The notes beneath the pieces are model-generated. The model was given only the letters and a program-made list of their open reading frames with translations. It searched no databases and was not told where the DNA came from. From an uncultured Paracoccaceae bacterium (GTDB lineage: Bacteria > Pseudomonadota > Alphaproteobacteria > Rhodobacterales > Rhodobacteraceae): a stretch of DNA of 64,000 bases. The DNA lies in NCBI GenBank assembly GCA_947503175.1, contig CANNCO010000002.1:186001-250000 (forward strand), in the 5' to 3' direction. Below are positions 34,624-45,645 of this stretch, piece after piece; the first letter of the stretch is position 1; every line of letters starts with the position of its first letter. Made by a program: the position numbers and the translations under genes.

Positions 34624-35892
34624 TCAGTTCATCGACGCGATGAAGGCATCGACCTCTTCCAGCGAAACGTAACGCTTTTCTTCGATGCCATCCTCCGTAA
34701 AGCCCCAGATCACCGCCGGGGCCGAAACGTCGCCATTGGCGTCGAACCGGACATTGCCGGTCGCGCCCTGATACTGAACGGTCCCTCCGGCCTTCAGCAC
34801 ATCGACCGCAGCGGCAAAGCCCGCACCATCGGCGGTGATCGGTGTGCCGTTCGGATCGGTCACGCGCGGAATGGCGGCGGCGATTTCGTCGCCGGTCGCA
34901 TCCGCGCCCGCCGCTTCCATCGCCAGAAGCGCGATCATCGTGGCATCATAGCTGTTGGCCAGACCGGGGCCGTTCGGCGCGCCGCCGAACCGGTCGGTAT
35001 ACTGCGTAACGAACGCATCGGCCGAGGCAACGCGCGGCGAGGCCGTATCGGTGCCCAGCGTATCGCCGAGAAACTGCAGACCCACGCTGTCGCGGAACTC
35101 ATCCGACTTCAGCGCGTTCGCCACGATCATCTTCTGCGTTCCGCCAAGCGAGATCCACTCGCGGACCGCCGCGATCCCCTCTTTCGGGTAGAGTGCCAGA
35201 TACAGCGCCTCGGGCTGGCCCCGCAGAGCCTCGGTCACCTCCGCCCGGTAGGACGGCGCACCGTCGTTCAGCGCGACCGACCCGGTGACGGTGATGCCCA
35301 GCGCCGCGAAATCCTCGGCAATGATCCGGCCGATATCCTGACCCCAATCGTCGTTCTTGTACATGATCGCGATGGATGTGATGCCCTGTTCCTTGGCCAC
35401 CATGGCACCCGTCGCGGCCTGCACGCCGCTTGTGGCAAAGGTACGGAACCAGAGACCGTCGGTCTTGCCTTCCTCGGACAGCGTCGTAAAGGCGCTCGAC
35501 GACGAACAGCACGACATCTGCATCACGCCCGCAGGCACGGTGACCGAGGTCAGGATCGGCATCGACACGCCGCTGGAGACAGCCCCCAGAAGCACCTTCA
35601 CACCATCAAGATCGACCAGCGCCTTGGCCGCATCGACGCCGACCTTGGGATCGACCTGACTGTCGCGCAGAACCATCTCGATCTGGCACCCGGCGACACC
35701 GCCGACTTCGTTCACCTGATCCACCACGTACTGAGCGGTCTCGGCAATCGGGCGCCCCCAGTCGACGGATGTCGGCAGAACCGCCCCGATCTTGGTCGTG
35801 CAGTCCTGCGCCATCGCGGCGTTGCCAAGCGTCATCAGCCCGGCGGCCAGCCCGGCGGCAAACCCCGCGCGCTTCATTGAGTTTCCGTTCAT
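34624..35892 (-). CDS. Branched-chain-type ABC transporter substrate-binding protein
   Basis: 422 residues. Signal peptide: MKRAGFAAGLAAGLMTLGNAAMA with cleavage before QDCTTKIG. The mature protein has the type-I periplasmic-binding fold of LivK relatives (IGAVLPTSVDWGRPIAETAQYVVDQVNEVGGVAG, then FDANGDVSAPAVIWGF). A CCSSSSAF stretch near the middle is unusual. The start at ATG 35892 has GGGAG 6 bases upstream and overlaps the permease stop by 4 bases. It is distal to its permeases and ATPases, the reverse of the common order. Ligand unknown; the adjoining oxidoreductases suggest a carbon source rather than an amino acid (inference). Confidence 0.87.
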   Translation of the reverse strand: MNGNSMKRAGFAAGLAAGLMTLGNAAMAQDCTTKIGAVLPTSVDWGRPIAETAQYVVDQVNEVGGVAGCQIEMVLRDSQVDPKVGVDAAKALVDLDGVKVLLGAVSSGVSMPILTSVTVPAGVMQMSCCSSSSAFTTLSEEGKTDGLWFRTFATSGVQAATGAMVAKEQGITSIAIMYKNDDWGQDIGRIIAEDFAALGITVTGSVALNDGAPSYRAEVTEALRGQPEALYLALYPKEGIAAVREWISLGGTQKMIVANALKSDEFRDSVGLQFLGDTLGTDTASPRVASADAFVTQYTDRFGGAPNGPGLANSYDATMIALLAMEAAGADATGDEIAAAIPRVTDPNGTPITADGAGFAAAVDVLKAGGTVQYQGATGNVRFDANGDVSAPAVIWGFTEDGIEEKRYVSLEEVDAFIASMN

Positions 35893-36866
35893 CTTCGACT
35901 CCCTGTTTTATGTTTGTTTTCGGGCTTTCCCGATTGAGATACGACAAGTCTTTCCGGCAACAGCCCCTGCGGCCGCCACATCAGCATTCCGACAATGATC
36001 ATCCCGATCAGAATAAATTGCACGGTCCCAGTGTAAAGCTGCGCCTCGATTGGCGCGAAACGCGACAACGCCCAGCCGCTGGCGGTCCAGCCGCCCCAGA
36101 TGATGAAGGTTCCCAGAACAGCGCCCGCGTTGTTGCCCGCACCACCCACGATCAGCATCGCCCAGATCTGAAACGTCAGGATCGGCAGGACGTCCTGGGG
36201 GCTGATGAAAGCATAGAATGTGGCATAGAGTCCCCCGGCCAGCCCCATGATGACCGAGCCGGTGACGAAGGCCGTCAGGCGTACCCGCGACGGCGACTTG
36301 CCCAGCGATTTCGCCGCGACCTCATCCTCGCGGATGGCGCGCAGCATCCGGCCAAAGGGCGAGCGGATCAGGCGGCCCAGAAAGACATAGACCACAATCA
36401 GAAGGGTCAGGACAAAGGCAAGGAATACAAGGTTGTAGGTGAACCCGTCCCCCAGTGCCTCGCGCAGTGGGCGTTCGAACCCGCGCAGGCCCTTGGCCCC
36501 GCCCGCCAGACCTTCGGCGTTCCGCATCAACGTCTCGAACGCCACCGCGACACCGAAGGTCGCAATCGCCAGATAGTCATGGCGCAATCGCAGGGTCAGA
36601 ACGCCAACGAGCCATGCCAGCAGCCCCGCGGCCAACATCCCGCCCAGAAGCGCCAGCGGATAGAACAGCTCGAACCCGCCCAGATGATCGGCCTGGGGCG
36701 TCCCCCCAAGGATCAGGGTCGCATAGGCCCCTGCCCCGAAAAACGCCACGACGCCTCCGTTGAAGAGGCCCGTGTTTCCCCATTGCAGGTTCAGCCCCAG
36801 AACCGCGATGGCAAGGATCGACGCCACGGTGGTGAAGAACACCAGATAAGAGATCACCCCGATCAT
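35889..36866 (-). CDS. Branched-chain-type ABC transporter permease (LivM family)
   Basis: 325 residues, about eight to nine membrane segments. Family signatures are LNLQWGNTGLFNGGVVAFFGAGAYATLILGG near the N-terminus and the ATPase-docking part RAIREDEVAAKSLGKSPSRVRLTAFVTGSVIMGLAGGLYA. It overlaps its neighbours on both sides by 4 bases, showing tight coupling in the importer operon. Confidence 0.88.
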   Translation of the reverse strand: MIGVISYLVFFTTVASILAIAVLGLNLQWGNTGLFNGGVVAFFGAGAYATLILGGTPQADHLGGFELFYPLALLGGMLAAGLLAWLVGVLTLRLRHDYLAIATFGVAVAFETLMRNAEGLAGGAKGLRGFERPLREALGDGFTYNLVFLAFVLTLLIVVYVFLGRLIRSPFGRMLRAIREDEVAAKSLGKSPSRVRLTAFVTGSVIMGLAGGLYATFYAFISPQDVLPILTFQIWAMLIVGGAGNNAGAVLGTFIIWGGWTASGWALSRFAPIEAQLYTGTVQFILIGMIIVGMLMWRPQGLLPERLVVSQSGKPENKHKTGSRR

Positions 36867-37777
36867 TCGCGCGCCTCGCCGAAAAGGCCGTTAGGTCGGA
36901 TCAGAAGTACGGCTAGGATGATCAGGAACGGCACGGCGGGGCTATAGCCCGAAGGCAGGATCACCAGCGCGAGGTTCGAGGCGATACCCACCAGAAACCC
37001 GCCCAGAACCGCGCCATAGATGCTACCGATCCCACCTACGATTGTTGCGGCGAATATCGGCAGGACAAGGTCGCGCCCGATCACCGGGCTGATCTGATTT
37101 GTCAGCCCGTAAAACACGCCCGCAACAGCCGCCAGTCCGCCACCGATGATCCAGATCAGCGCGATCATCCTGCTGAGCCTGATGCCGGAGACCTGCGCCA
37201 GTGTCGGGTTTTCAGCGACGGCGCGCAAGCTGTAGCCAAGGGTCGTGCGTGACAGGACGAGATGCAGGATCAGCATGATCACGAGGGCCGCGACGAGGGC
37301 AAAGACCTGATCGGGTTTGACCAGCAACAGGGGATCGGCACTGATAACGACAGCGAAAACAATGTCCTGCGAATAAAGCTGAGTCTTGAGGCCAAAGATC
37401 AGGCTGATCAGGTTACGCAGGACAAGCGCCACGCCGAAGGACGCGAACACCATCGACAACTCGCCTCCGATGGCCCGGACGCGTGCAAAGACAAACCGGT
37501 CCACTAAGATGGCGGACCCAGCCGTGACCGCCATGGAGATAATGATGGCCAGTGACAGCGCCCATGTCAGGCTGAGGGGCGCAATCGCCGCAGCCAGGGG
37601 CGGGAAAAGCGCCGAGAAGAGCCCGTCAAACACCAATGCGGCATAGGCTCCGATCGACAACAGTTCGGCATGGGCGAAATTGGCGAAGCGCAGCATGTGC
37701 ATCGCCATCGTCAGGCCAATCGCACCCAGAGACAGGATCGAACCCACCAGAATTCCGTCAAGAAGGCTCTGGATCAT
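36863..37777 (-). CDS. Branched-chain-type ABC transporter permease (LivH family)
   Basis: 304 residues, about eight membrane segments. It has the LivH start pattern GAIGLTMAMHMLRFANFAHAE and the coupling region LRAVAENPTLAQVSGIRLSRMIALIWIIGGGLAAVAGV. It partners the LivM-type product encoded next. Overlap of 4 bases on each side. Confidence 0.88.
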   Translation of the reverse strand: MIQSLLDGILVGSILSLGAIGLTMAMHMLRFANFAHAELLSIGAYAALVFDGLFSALFPPLAAAIAPLSLTWALSLAIIISMAVTAGSAILVDRFVFARVRAIGGELSMVFASFGVALVLRNLISLIFGLKTQLYSQDIVFAVVISADPLLLVKPDQVFALVAALVIMLILHLVLSRTTLGYSLRAVAENPTLAQVSGIRLSRMIALIWIIGGGLAAVAGVFYGLTNQISPVIGRDLVLPIFAATIVGGIGSIYGAVLGGFLVGIASNLALVILPSGYSPAVPFLIILAVLLIRPNGLFGEARE

Positions 37778-38505
37778 GCCGTGCCCATCCGCTTTCCGCC
37801 CAGATAGATCTGGCCAACGACGGGATCGTCGAGAAGCTCTGCGGCCGGTCCGTTAATCTGATTTCGACCGTCGGCGAGGATATAGGCATGATCGGACAAC
37901 CGCAGCGCCTGTTTCACGTTCTGCTCGACCAGAAGGATCGTCACGCCCCCATCGGCCAATACGCGGGCGTGTTCCAGAACCTCCTGCGACGCACGGGGCG
38001 AGAGGCCCGCCGAGGGCTCGTCCATCAGGATCACCCGGGGTTTCACGGCCAGCGCCATGGCGACCGCCAGAAACTGACGCTGGCCACCCGACAGCGTACC
38101 GGCCTTGTCGCGCTGTTTCTCGGCAAGGTCGGGGAACTGCTGCATCAGCTCGTCCCGCCGCGCTGTTGCATCCGACCCGGCATGGCGAAGGACGAGATCC
38201 AGATTCTGACGGATCGTCAGGCTGCGAAAGATGTTGTCGGACTGCGGGACATAGGCGATCCCCATCCGGCCCAGCGTATCGGGCCGTGGGTTGGTGATGT
38301 CCTGTCCCGCCAGTCTGACCTGGCCGCTGCTCACCGGGACAAGTCCGGCTATAGCCTTGATTAAAGTAGATTTTCCCGCACCGTTCGGTCCGATGATCAC
38401 GGTGATCGCGGCCTCGCGCGCCGTTACCGAGACATCGCTGAGGATCGGTAGACCCTTGATGTATCCCGCCACGATACCTCGTGCCTCTAGCGCCGCCTCA
38501 GTCAT
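37774..38505 (-). CDS. ABC transporter ATP-binding protein (LivF family)
   Basis: 243 residues. Walker A IIGPNGAGKSTLIKA near residue 40, Q-loop YVPQSDNIFRSLTIRQN, signature LSGGQRQFLAVAMALA, Walker B VILMDEPSAGLSP, and LLVEQNVKQA at the switch position as in LivF. The ATG at 38505 is chosen; a longer in-frame N-terminus to 38601 is a basic low-complexity stretch inside the LivG gene. It overlaps the LivG-type gene by 8 bases and the LivH gene by 4. Confidence 0.88.
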   Translation of the reverse strand: MTEAALEARGIVAGYIKGLPILSDVSVTAREAAITVIIGPNGAGKSTLIKAIAGLVPVSSGQVRLAGQDITNPRPDTLGRMGIAYVPQSDNIFRSLTIRQNLDLVLRHAGSDATARRDELMQQFPDLAEKQRDKAGTLSGGQRQFLAVAMALAVKPRVILMDEPSAGLSPRASQEVLEHARVLADGGVTILLVEQNVKQALRLSDHAYILADGRNQINGPAAELLDDPVVGQIYLGGKRMGTA

Positions 38506-39271
38506 CGACCTGCGCCCCCAGATAGGCGTCCAGAAGCACGGGGTTCGCCTGCGCCTCCTCCGCCGTGCCCTGAAAGACGATCTTGCCCTGCGCCAGTGCA
38601 ATCACCGGGTCGCAATGCTGCATCACGAAATCCATGTCGTGTTCGATGATCACGAACGTCTTGCCACCCCGGTTCAGCTCTTCGATCTTGTCGATCAGGA
38701 CCCGGGTAAGCGTCGGGTTCACGCCTGCTGCGGGTTCATCCAGCAGGATCACCGAGGGATCACCCATCAGAACCCGCGCCAGTTCCAGAAGCTTGCGCTG
38801 ACCGCCCGAGATTTCCGCCGCGGCCTGATCGGCCAGCCCATCGAGGGTCACGAATTCAAGAACCTCCAGCGCGCGCTCCCGGATCGCCGCTTCCTCCGCC
38901 CGCATCCGCGCGGGTTGCAGGATCGGCCCCCAAAGGCGCTCGCCCAACTGGTTCATGGGCGCGAGCATCACATTCTCCAGAACGCTCATCCGGCCAAAGG
39001 GCCGCGGGATCTGGAATGTCCGGCCCAGCCCCTGCGCAAAAAGCCTGTCCGATTGCTGACCGGTGACATCCCGCCCTTGCAAGAAAACCTGTCCGGCAGT
39101 GGGCGCCAGCATTCCTGTCAGCACATTGAAAAGCGTTGATTTTCCTGCCCCGTTTGGCCCGATCAGGCCTGTGATCGACCCATCCAGAATTTCGAGGTCG
39201 ACACCGTCAACAGCCCGGAACGGGCCGAAATCGCGGGTCAGGTTTCGGGTCGACAGGATCGGTTCGGTCAT
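38498..39271 (-). CDS. ABC transporter ATP-binding protein (LivG family)
   Basis: 257 residues. Walker A GLIGPNGAGKSTLFNVLTG, signature ISGGQRKLLELARVLM, Walker B VILLDEPAAGVNPTLT, switch His in IIEHDMDFVM. The extra helical stretch between Q-loop and signature (about 90-140) is normal for LivG. It overlaps the aldo/keto-reductase-like gene upstream by 4 bases, so that enzyme and the importer are translationally coupled. Confidence 0.9.
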   Translation of the reverse strand: MTEPILSTRNLTRDFGPFRAVDGVDLEILDGSITGLIGPNGAGKSTLFNVLTGMLAPTAGQVFLQGRDVTGQQSDRLFAQGLGRTFQIPRPFGRMSVLENVMLAPMNQLGERLWGPILQPARMRAEEAAIRERALEVLEFVTLDGLADQAAAEISGGQRKLLELARVLMGDPSVILLDEPAAGVNPTLTRVLIDKIEELNRGGKTFVIIEHDMDFVMQHCDPVIALAQGKIVFQGTAEEAQANPVLLDAYLGAQVDD

Positions 39272-40356
39272 TGGCCAGGCGCCGCCCCGTGGACCTGATC
39301 ATCCGGCTTGGTGTTCAGATTGTATTTCATGATCCGGCCGTGGCGCCCGTTCCGGTCGCGCTCCAGCGCGAACACATCGCCGGTCGGCCCGTCAGCCTGC
39401 GCAATTACCTCGTCGAGCATTTTTTGGTCTTCTTCATCCAGCTTGCAGTCAAAAACACCCAGCGTATCGGGCAGATGCCGCGCGTAACGTGCGCCCACGA
39501 TGGCGGCGGCTACCTGCGGCTGATCAAGCACCCAGCGGGTTGCAACAGCACTGAGCGAGACGGCGTGTTTGTCACCGATGGACTTCAGAACGCCCAGGAG
39601 TTCCTGAAACAGAGGCCATGGTCCGAACTCGTCGATGATCAGCCGGTACTTGACCAGCGACCGGTTCTCGAACGCGAACCCCGGGTCGGGTCTGCCCAGC
39701 CAGTTCTCCGCCAGAAATCCACCCGCCAGCGTGCCGTAGCACAGAAGCTGCATGTCCCGGTCGCGCGCCCAACCGGCCAGCCCCAGCGCGGCCCGCCGGT
39801 CTAGGATCGAGTATTGCACCTGGTTCGAAACGATATCGAAACCCGCCTCCAGAAACGGGGCAACCTCGCCCCGGTCCCAGTTCGTGACACCGAGATTGCG
39901 GATTTTTCCCTGCTGTTTCAGGTCTTTCAGCACGTCCAGCGCCCTGACTGCATTGCCAAGGTTCAAATCCCACCAGAAGAACTGCACCAGATCGAGCCGC
40001 TCGACCCGAAGCCGTTTCAGCGACCGGTCGATGATCGCGGTCACCTCGTCCGGTCGAAGATCGCCCAGCCGCGCCAGGTCGGGAACGAGTTTCGTATGGA
40101 CGCAGACCCGGTTCGCAACATCCGCGCCGCGCCGGGCGCGCAGATCGGCGATGAATTCTCCGATCATCTCTTCGACACCGGTATAGATATCGGCGCAATC
40201 GAAGGTCGTGATGCCCGCGTCGAGAAACGCCTCCATGTCGCGCACCGCCGTCGTGCGTTCGACCGAACCGTGATCACCGGCAAGCTGCCAGCCGCCCTTG
40301 ATCACCCGCGAAATCTCGTGACCTTCGCGCAGCACCGCCGTCTCGACCAAGGTCAT
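39268..40356 (-). CDS. Aldo/keto-reductase-like protein lacking the catalytic His
   Basis: 362 residues with the AKR barrel pattern: SRVIKGGWQLAG at the N-terminus, Asp and Tyr of the tetrad in FDCADIYTG, Lys in CVHTKLVP, and the NAD(P)-site segment STRATEGY-like AVATRWVLDQPQVAAAIVGAR. At the place where AKRs have His (QFHWW in the neighbour at 40865), this protein has QFFWW, with Phe127. The tetrad is therefore Asp-Tyr-Lys-Phe. Activity may be altered, or it may have taken on another function. It overlaps genes on both sides by 4 bases, in one operon with the importer and a TIGR04076-like protein. A C-terminal tail of about 35 residues is polar. Confidence 0.82.
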   Translation of the reverse strand: MTLVETAVLREGHEISRVIKGGWQLAGDHGSVERTTAVRDMEAFLDAGITTFDCADIYTGVEEMIGEFIADLRARRGADVANRVCVHTKLVPDLARLGDLRPDEVTAIIDRSLKRLRVERLDLVQFFWWDLNLGNAVRALDVLKDLKQQGKIRNLGVTNWDRGEVAPFLEAGFDIVSNQVQYSILDRRAALGLAGWARDRDMQLLCYGTLAGGFLAENWLGRPDPGFAFENRSLVKYRLIIDEFGPWPLFQELLGVLKSIGDKHAVSLSAVATRWVLDQPQVAAAIVGARYARHLPDTLGVFDCKLDEEDQKMLDEVIAQADGPTGDVFALERDRNGRHGRIMKYNLNTKPDDQVHGAAPGQ

Positions 40357-40736
40357 TCACCACCTCCGTCGGCCCGCCAGTATGGTTGGGTCCGTGCATC
40401 GGGCAGGCCGGTGGTCTCACCGTGGCTGAACCGGCGCTTGCCCAACCGGGTGATCCGAAATCGCCCGCCGCAATGCGGGTCGGGACAGGCGACCTCGGTG
40501 TCGGTCGACATCCAGTCGCTGTCGTCCGTCACGCGCTGTTTTGCGGGCAGGAGCGGCAGGAGGGCGGCGAGCGCGTACATCGACACTCTCTGACCGGCGT
40601 CGAAGACGAGCGTTTCGCCCTCCACGCGGAAGGTCTCGCCCTCCACATGGCGGCACACGACATGGCGGTCGCCCACCACCGTCTCGACCTTCAGATCATA
40701 AAGCCAGAACTCACCCCGGCCCGCATCCCCGGACAT
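40353..40736 (-). CDS. TIGR04076-like small protein
   Basis: 127 residues, cytoplasmic. It fits the pattern of the uncharacterised TIGR04076 family: YDLKVETVVGDRHVVCRHVEGETFRVEGETLVFDAGQ, then SMYALAALLPLLPAKQR, and a metal-site-like CPDPHCGGRFRI. The Cys at VVCRH plus the CPDPHC pair could bind a metal (inference). The ATG at 40736 is chosen because it has AGGGGG upstream; an in-frame extension to 40817 crosses the divergent promoter. It is the first gene of the leftward operon and overlaps the AKR-like gene by 4 bases. Function unknown. Confidence 0.75.
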   Translation of the reverse strand: MSGDAGRGEFWLYDLKVETVVGDRHVVCRHVEGETFRVEGETLVFDAGQRVSMYALAALLPLLPAKQRVTDDSDWMSTDTEVACPDPHCGGRFRITRLGKRRFSHGETTGLPDARTQPYWRADGGGE

Positions 40737-40754
40737 CGCGCCCCCTTTCGCCGA

Positions 40755-40766
40755 CACCCATGGGTG
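40755..40766. promoter_or_regulatory. 12-base palindrome in a divergent promoter
   Basis: CACCCATGGGTG, perfect, between the TIGR04076-like gene (start 40736) and the rightward AKR-Rid gene (start 40865). Such placement suits a regulator acting on both units, but 12 bases is short. Confidence 0.3.
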
Positions 40767-40864
40767 CGGGGTTAACGCTCTGGAGTCAATGCGATAGCAC
40801 GCCGATGCAATGGACATTTGCCTTCACCGCGCCCTAGAGAGATGGTGAAATAGGACAGGAAGGA

Positions 40865-42352
40865 ATGCCCCCAATGGCAACCAACGGCCCGGAACGCATC
40901 CGGCTTGGACAGTCGCTTGAGATTTCACGGGTTCTGACCGGGTTATGGCAGGTGGCCGATATTGAAAAGGACGGCGACCAGATGGACCCGGAGACCGGGG
41001 CGGACGCGCTTCAAGCCTATGCAGAGGCCGGGTTCAGCACGTTCGATATGGCCGATCACTATGGCAGTGCGGAGATCATCGCGGGGCGCCTATTGAAGCG
41101 GTATGGGGACAACGCGGAAAAGCCGATAATCTGCACGAAATGGTGCCCGCAGCCGGGACCGATGACGCCGGATGTGGTGCGCGCTGGCGTGACGGAACGG
41201 CTGGAGCGGCTGGGGACAGATAAGGTTGATCTGTTGCAGTTCCACTGGTGGAGTTTCGAGCATCCGGCATGGCTCGACGCCCTGCACGAGATGGCGAAGT
41301 TGCGTGACGAAGGGCTGATCGGCGAAATAGGTGTGACGAATTTCGACGCGGCGCACCTGCATCTGGCGCTGGCCGATGGCGTACCGCTGGTCAGCAACCA
41401 GATTCCGTTTTCGCTTCTCGACCGGCGCGCGAGCGGCCCGTTGGCGGACGTGTGTGAGCATTGGGGTATCCGGCTTCTGGGCTATGGCACCTTGGCCGGT
41501 GGGTTCCTGTCGGAACGATGGCTCGACAAACCCGACCCGGAGGACATCACCGACTGGAGCAAGATGAAGTACCGCCGGTTCATCGACGCCGCCGGAGGAT
41601 GGGACGCGTATCAGGACATTCTTCGCGCCGCCGCCGAGGTCGCCCGGAAGCACGGGGTCACGGTTGCCAATGTCGCGACGCGGTGGGTTCTGGAACAGAA
41701 GGGCGTGGCCGGTGTGATTATCGGCGCGCGCCTGGGCGAGACGAACCACAGCGCACAGAATGCAAGCCTGTTTTCCTTCTCTTTGGATCAAGATGACCAT
41801 GCAGCTTTGGATGCGGCCTTTAGGGCGACCACACCGTTGTCCGGCGATTGTGGTGATGAGTATCGCAAGCCGCCTTTCCTGACCGCTTCGGGGGATCTGA
41901 GCCACCACCTCGACACCATGCCGTTGGCGATGGAAGCGCAAGACGTTGATCATCGCCCCGGGGGCACGCGGGTCCTGTCGGGCAGCGAATGGGAGGATGT
42001 GGCCGGCTATTGCCGTGCACAGAGGATTGGTGATCGGATTCTTGTTTCCGGGACCACAGCGACGGCTGGCGTAGATCGGGCCGTAGCGCCAGAAGATGCC
42101 GCAGCGCAGACGACGTTTATCCTGGACAAGATCGCGGCCAGCTTGTCGGCGCTGGGCGCGTCGATTGACGATGTCGTGCGCACCCGCGTCTATCTGGTCG
42201 ATGGGGCGGATGCGCTTGCCGTCTCACGCGCCCACGGGCGGGTATTCGTGCCGTTGAAACCGGCGAACACGCTGGTCGTTATCGCGGGTCTGATCGGTGA
42301 TTATCGTGTGGAAATCGAAGCCGAGGCGATTGTCCGGCCGAGATCCGCTTAA
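40865..42352 (+). CDS. Aldo/keto reductase fused to a Rid (YjgF) domain
   Basis: 495 residues, two domains. The first (about 1-340) is an AKR barrel with an intact tetrad: Asp and Tyr in FDMADHYGSAE, Lys in CTKWCP, His127 in QFHWW. The second (about 370-495) is a Rid/YjgF domain (RIGDRILVSGTTATAG, AQTTFILDKIAASLSALGASIDDVVRTRVYLVD, NTLVVIAGLIGDYRVEIEAEAIV). At the position of the Arg essential for imine deamination in true RidA this domain has Gly, so it belongs to another Rid subgroup. The start may be 40865 or 40874. It is divergent from the operon encoding its His-less AKR paralogue; the two barrels are clearly related (CYGTLAGGFL / GYGTLAGGFL). Confidence 0.85.
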   Translation: MPPMATNGPERIRLGQSLEISRVLTGLWQVADIEKDGDQMDPETGADALQAYAEAGFSTFDMADHYGSAEIIAGRLLKRYGDNAEKPIICTKWCPQPGPMTPDVVRAGVTERLERLGTDKVDLLQFHWWSFEHPAWLDALHEMAKLRDEGLIGEIGVTNFDAAHLHLALADGVPLVSNQIPFSLLDRRASGPLADVCEHWGIRLLGYGTLAGGFLSERWLDKPDPEDITDWSKMKYRRFIDAAGGWDAYQDILRAAAEVARKHGVTVANVATRWVLEQKGVAGVIIGARLGETNHSAQNASLFSFSLDQDDHAALDAAFRATTPLSGDCGDEYRKPPFLTASGDLSHHLDTMPLAMEAQDVDHRPGGTRVLSGSEWEDVAGYCRAQRIGDRILVSGTTATAGVDRAVAPEDAAAQTTFILDKIAASLSALGASIDDVVRTRVYLVDGADALAVSRAHGRVFVPLKPANTLVVIAGLIGDYRVEIEAEAIVRPRSA

Positions 42353-42365
42353 GCATAAAGGCGTA

Positions 42366-42397
42366 AGAAAACGGCGCCCCAGAACACTTGGGACGCC
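42366..42397 (-). terminator. Rho-independent terminator of katG
   Basis: On the minus strand GGCGTCCCA / TGGGGCGCC (nine pairs, one G-U) with a 7-base loop, followed by GTTTTCTTAC. It lies 27 bases after the katG stop, between convergent genes, and may also serve the AKR-Rid gene from the other side. Confidence 0.75.
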
Positions 42398-42423
42398 GCT
42401 ATTTCATTGGTCGTTCGTGCCGG

Positions 42424-44670
<2,247 letters not shown>

Positions 44671-44691
44671 TTATCCCCATAAGATTGCCTT

Positions 44692-45606
44692 ATGACAAAC
44701 CTCACCCTAAAACAGCTTCGCTATGTCGATGCGCTCGCCCGGCACGGCCACTTCGGACGGGCGGCCGCGGCCTCCGCAATCTCGCAACCCGCATTGTCGA
44801 TGCAGATCAAGGAATTGGAAGACAGCCTTGGCATGGCACTGTTTGAACGGGGCGCGCGCGAGGTCAGGTTGACGACCTTTGGCGAAGAGTTCGTCGGGCG
44901 TGGACGCGAGATTGTCCGGCTGACGGATGAGCTTGGGGACCTCGCCCGCGCATCGCGCGATCAGCTTGTGGGGCGGCTGAGGGTCGGGGTGATTCCCACC
45001 ATCGCACCCTATTTCCTGCCGACCATCATCGAGACATTGGCCCAGACCCACGACGGTCTGGATATTCATGTGCGCGAGACCGTCACGCCACGCCTCATTC
45101 AGGAACTGGCGGAGGGGCGGCTGGATACGGCCATTCTGGCGCTGCCGATCTCCGAACCATCGCTTACCGAAATCGCATTGTTTTCAGAGGATTTCCTGCT
45201 GGTCCGGCCCTACAAGGATGCGGAGATGCCGGTGCCGAGCGGGGAAACGCTGTGCGAGATGAGACTTCTTCTGCTGGAGGAAGGTCATTGCTTTCGCGAT
45301 CAGGCCCTGTCGTTCTGCAACGCGGGTACAAACCTGCCGCGCGAGGGGCTTGATGGCAGTTCATTGTCCACGCTGGTCCAGATGGTCGGCGCAGGTATCG
45401 GGGTGACGCTGATCCCCGAGATGGCGCGGGAGGTCGAGACACGTTCCGCCCGGGTTGCAGTCTCGGAATTCGGTAGTCCGCGCCCGTCGCGAACCATCGG
45501 AATGGTCTGGCGCAAGACCAGCCCTATTGGCACCCAACTGGCTCGCATCTCGGACGTCGTCCGGAGTGCCGGCCTTGCCCTGAGAGAGCGTCAGGCTGCG
45601 ATGTAA
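44692..45606 (+). CDS. oxyR: OxyR, LysR-family peroxide-sensing regulator
   Basis: 304 residues. The N-terminal LysR helix-turn-helix is LKQLRYVDALARHGHFGRAAAASAISQPALSMQIKELEDSLG. The regulatory domain holds the two redox cysteines of OxyR, Cys200 and Cys209, in LLLLEEGHCFRDQALSFCN, with the same 9-residue spacing as Cys199/Cys208 of E. coli. Oxidation by peroxide forms their disulfide and activates transcription (family knowledge). It is divergently placed from katG, the classic target. The ABC gene beyond is convergent, ending 39 bases away. Confidence 0.94.
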   Translation: MTNLTLKQLRYVDALARHGHFGRAAAASAISQPALSMQIKELEDSLGMALFERGAREVRLTTFGEEFVGRGREIVRLTDELGDLARASRDQLVGRLRVGVIPTIAPYFLPTIIETLAQTHDGLDIHVRETVTPRLIQELAEGRLDTAILALPISEPSLTEIALFSEDFLLVRPYKDAEMPVPSGETLCEMRLLLLEEGHCFRDQALSFCNAGTNLPREGLDGSSLSTLVQMVGAGIGVTLIPEMAREVETRSARVAVSEFGSPRPSRTIGMVWRKTSPIGTQLARISDVVRSAGLALRERQAAM

Positions 45607-45645
45607 GATACCCCAAAATGGCTTTCGCGACCTATGAGGCGCACC

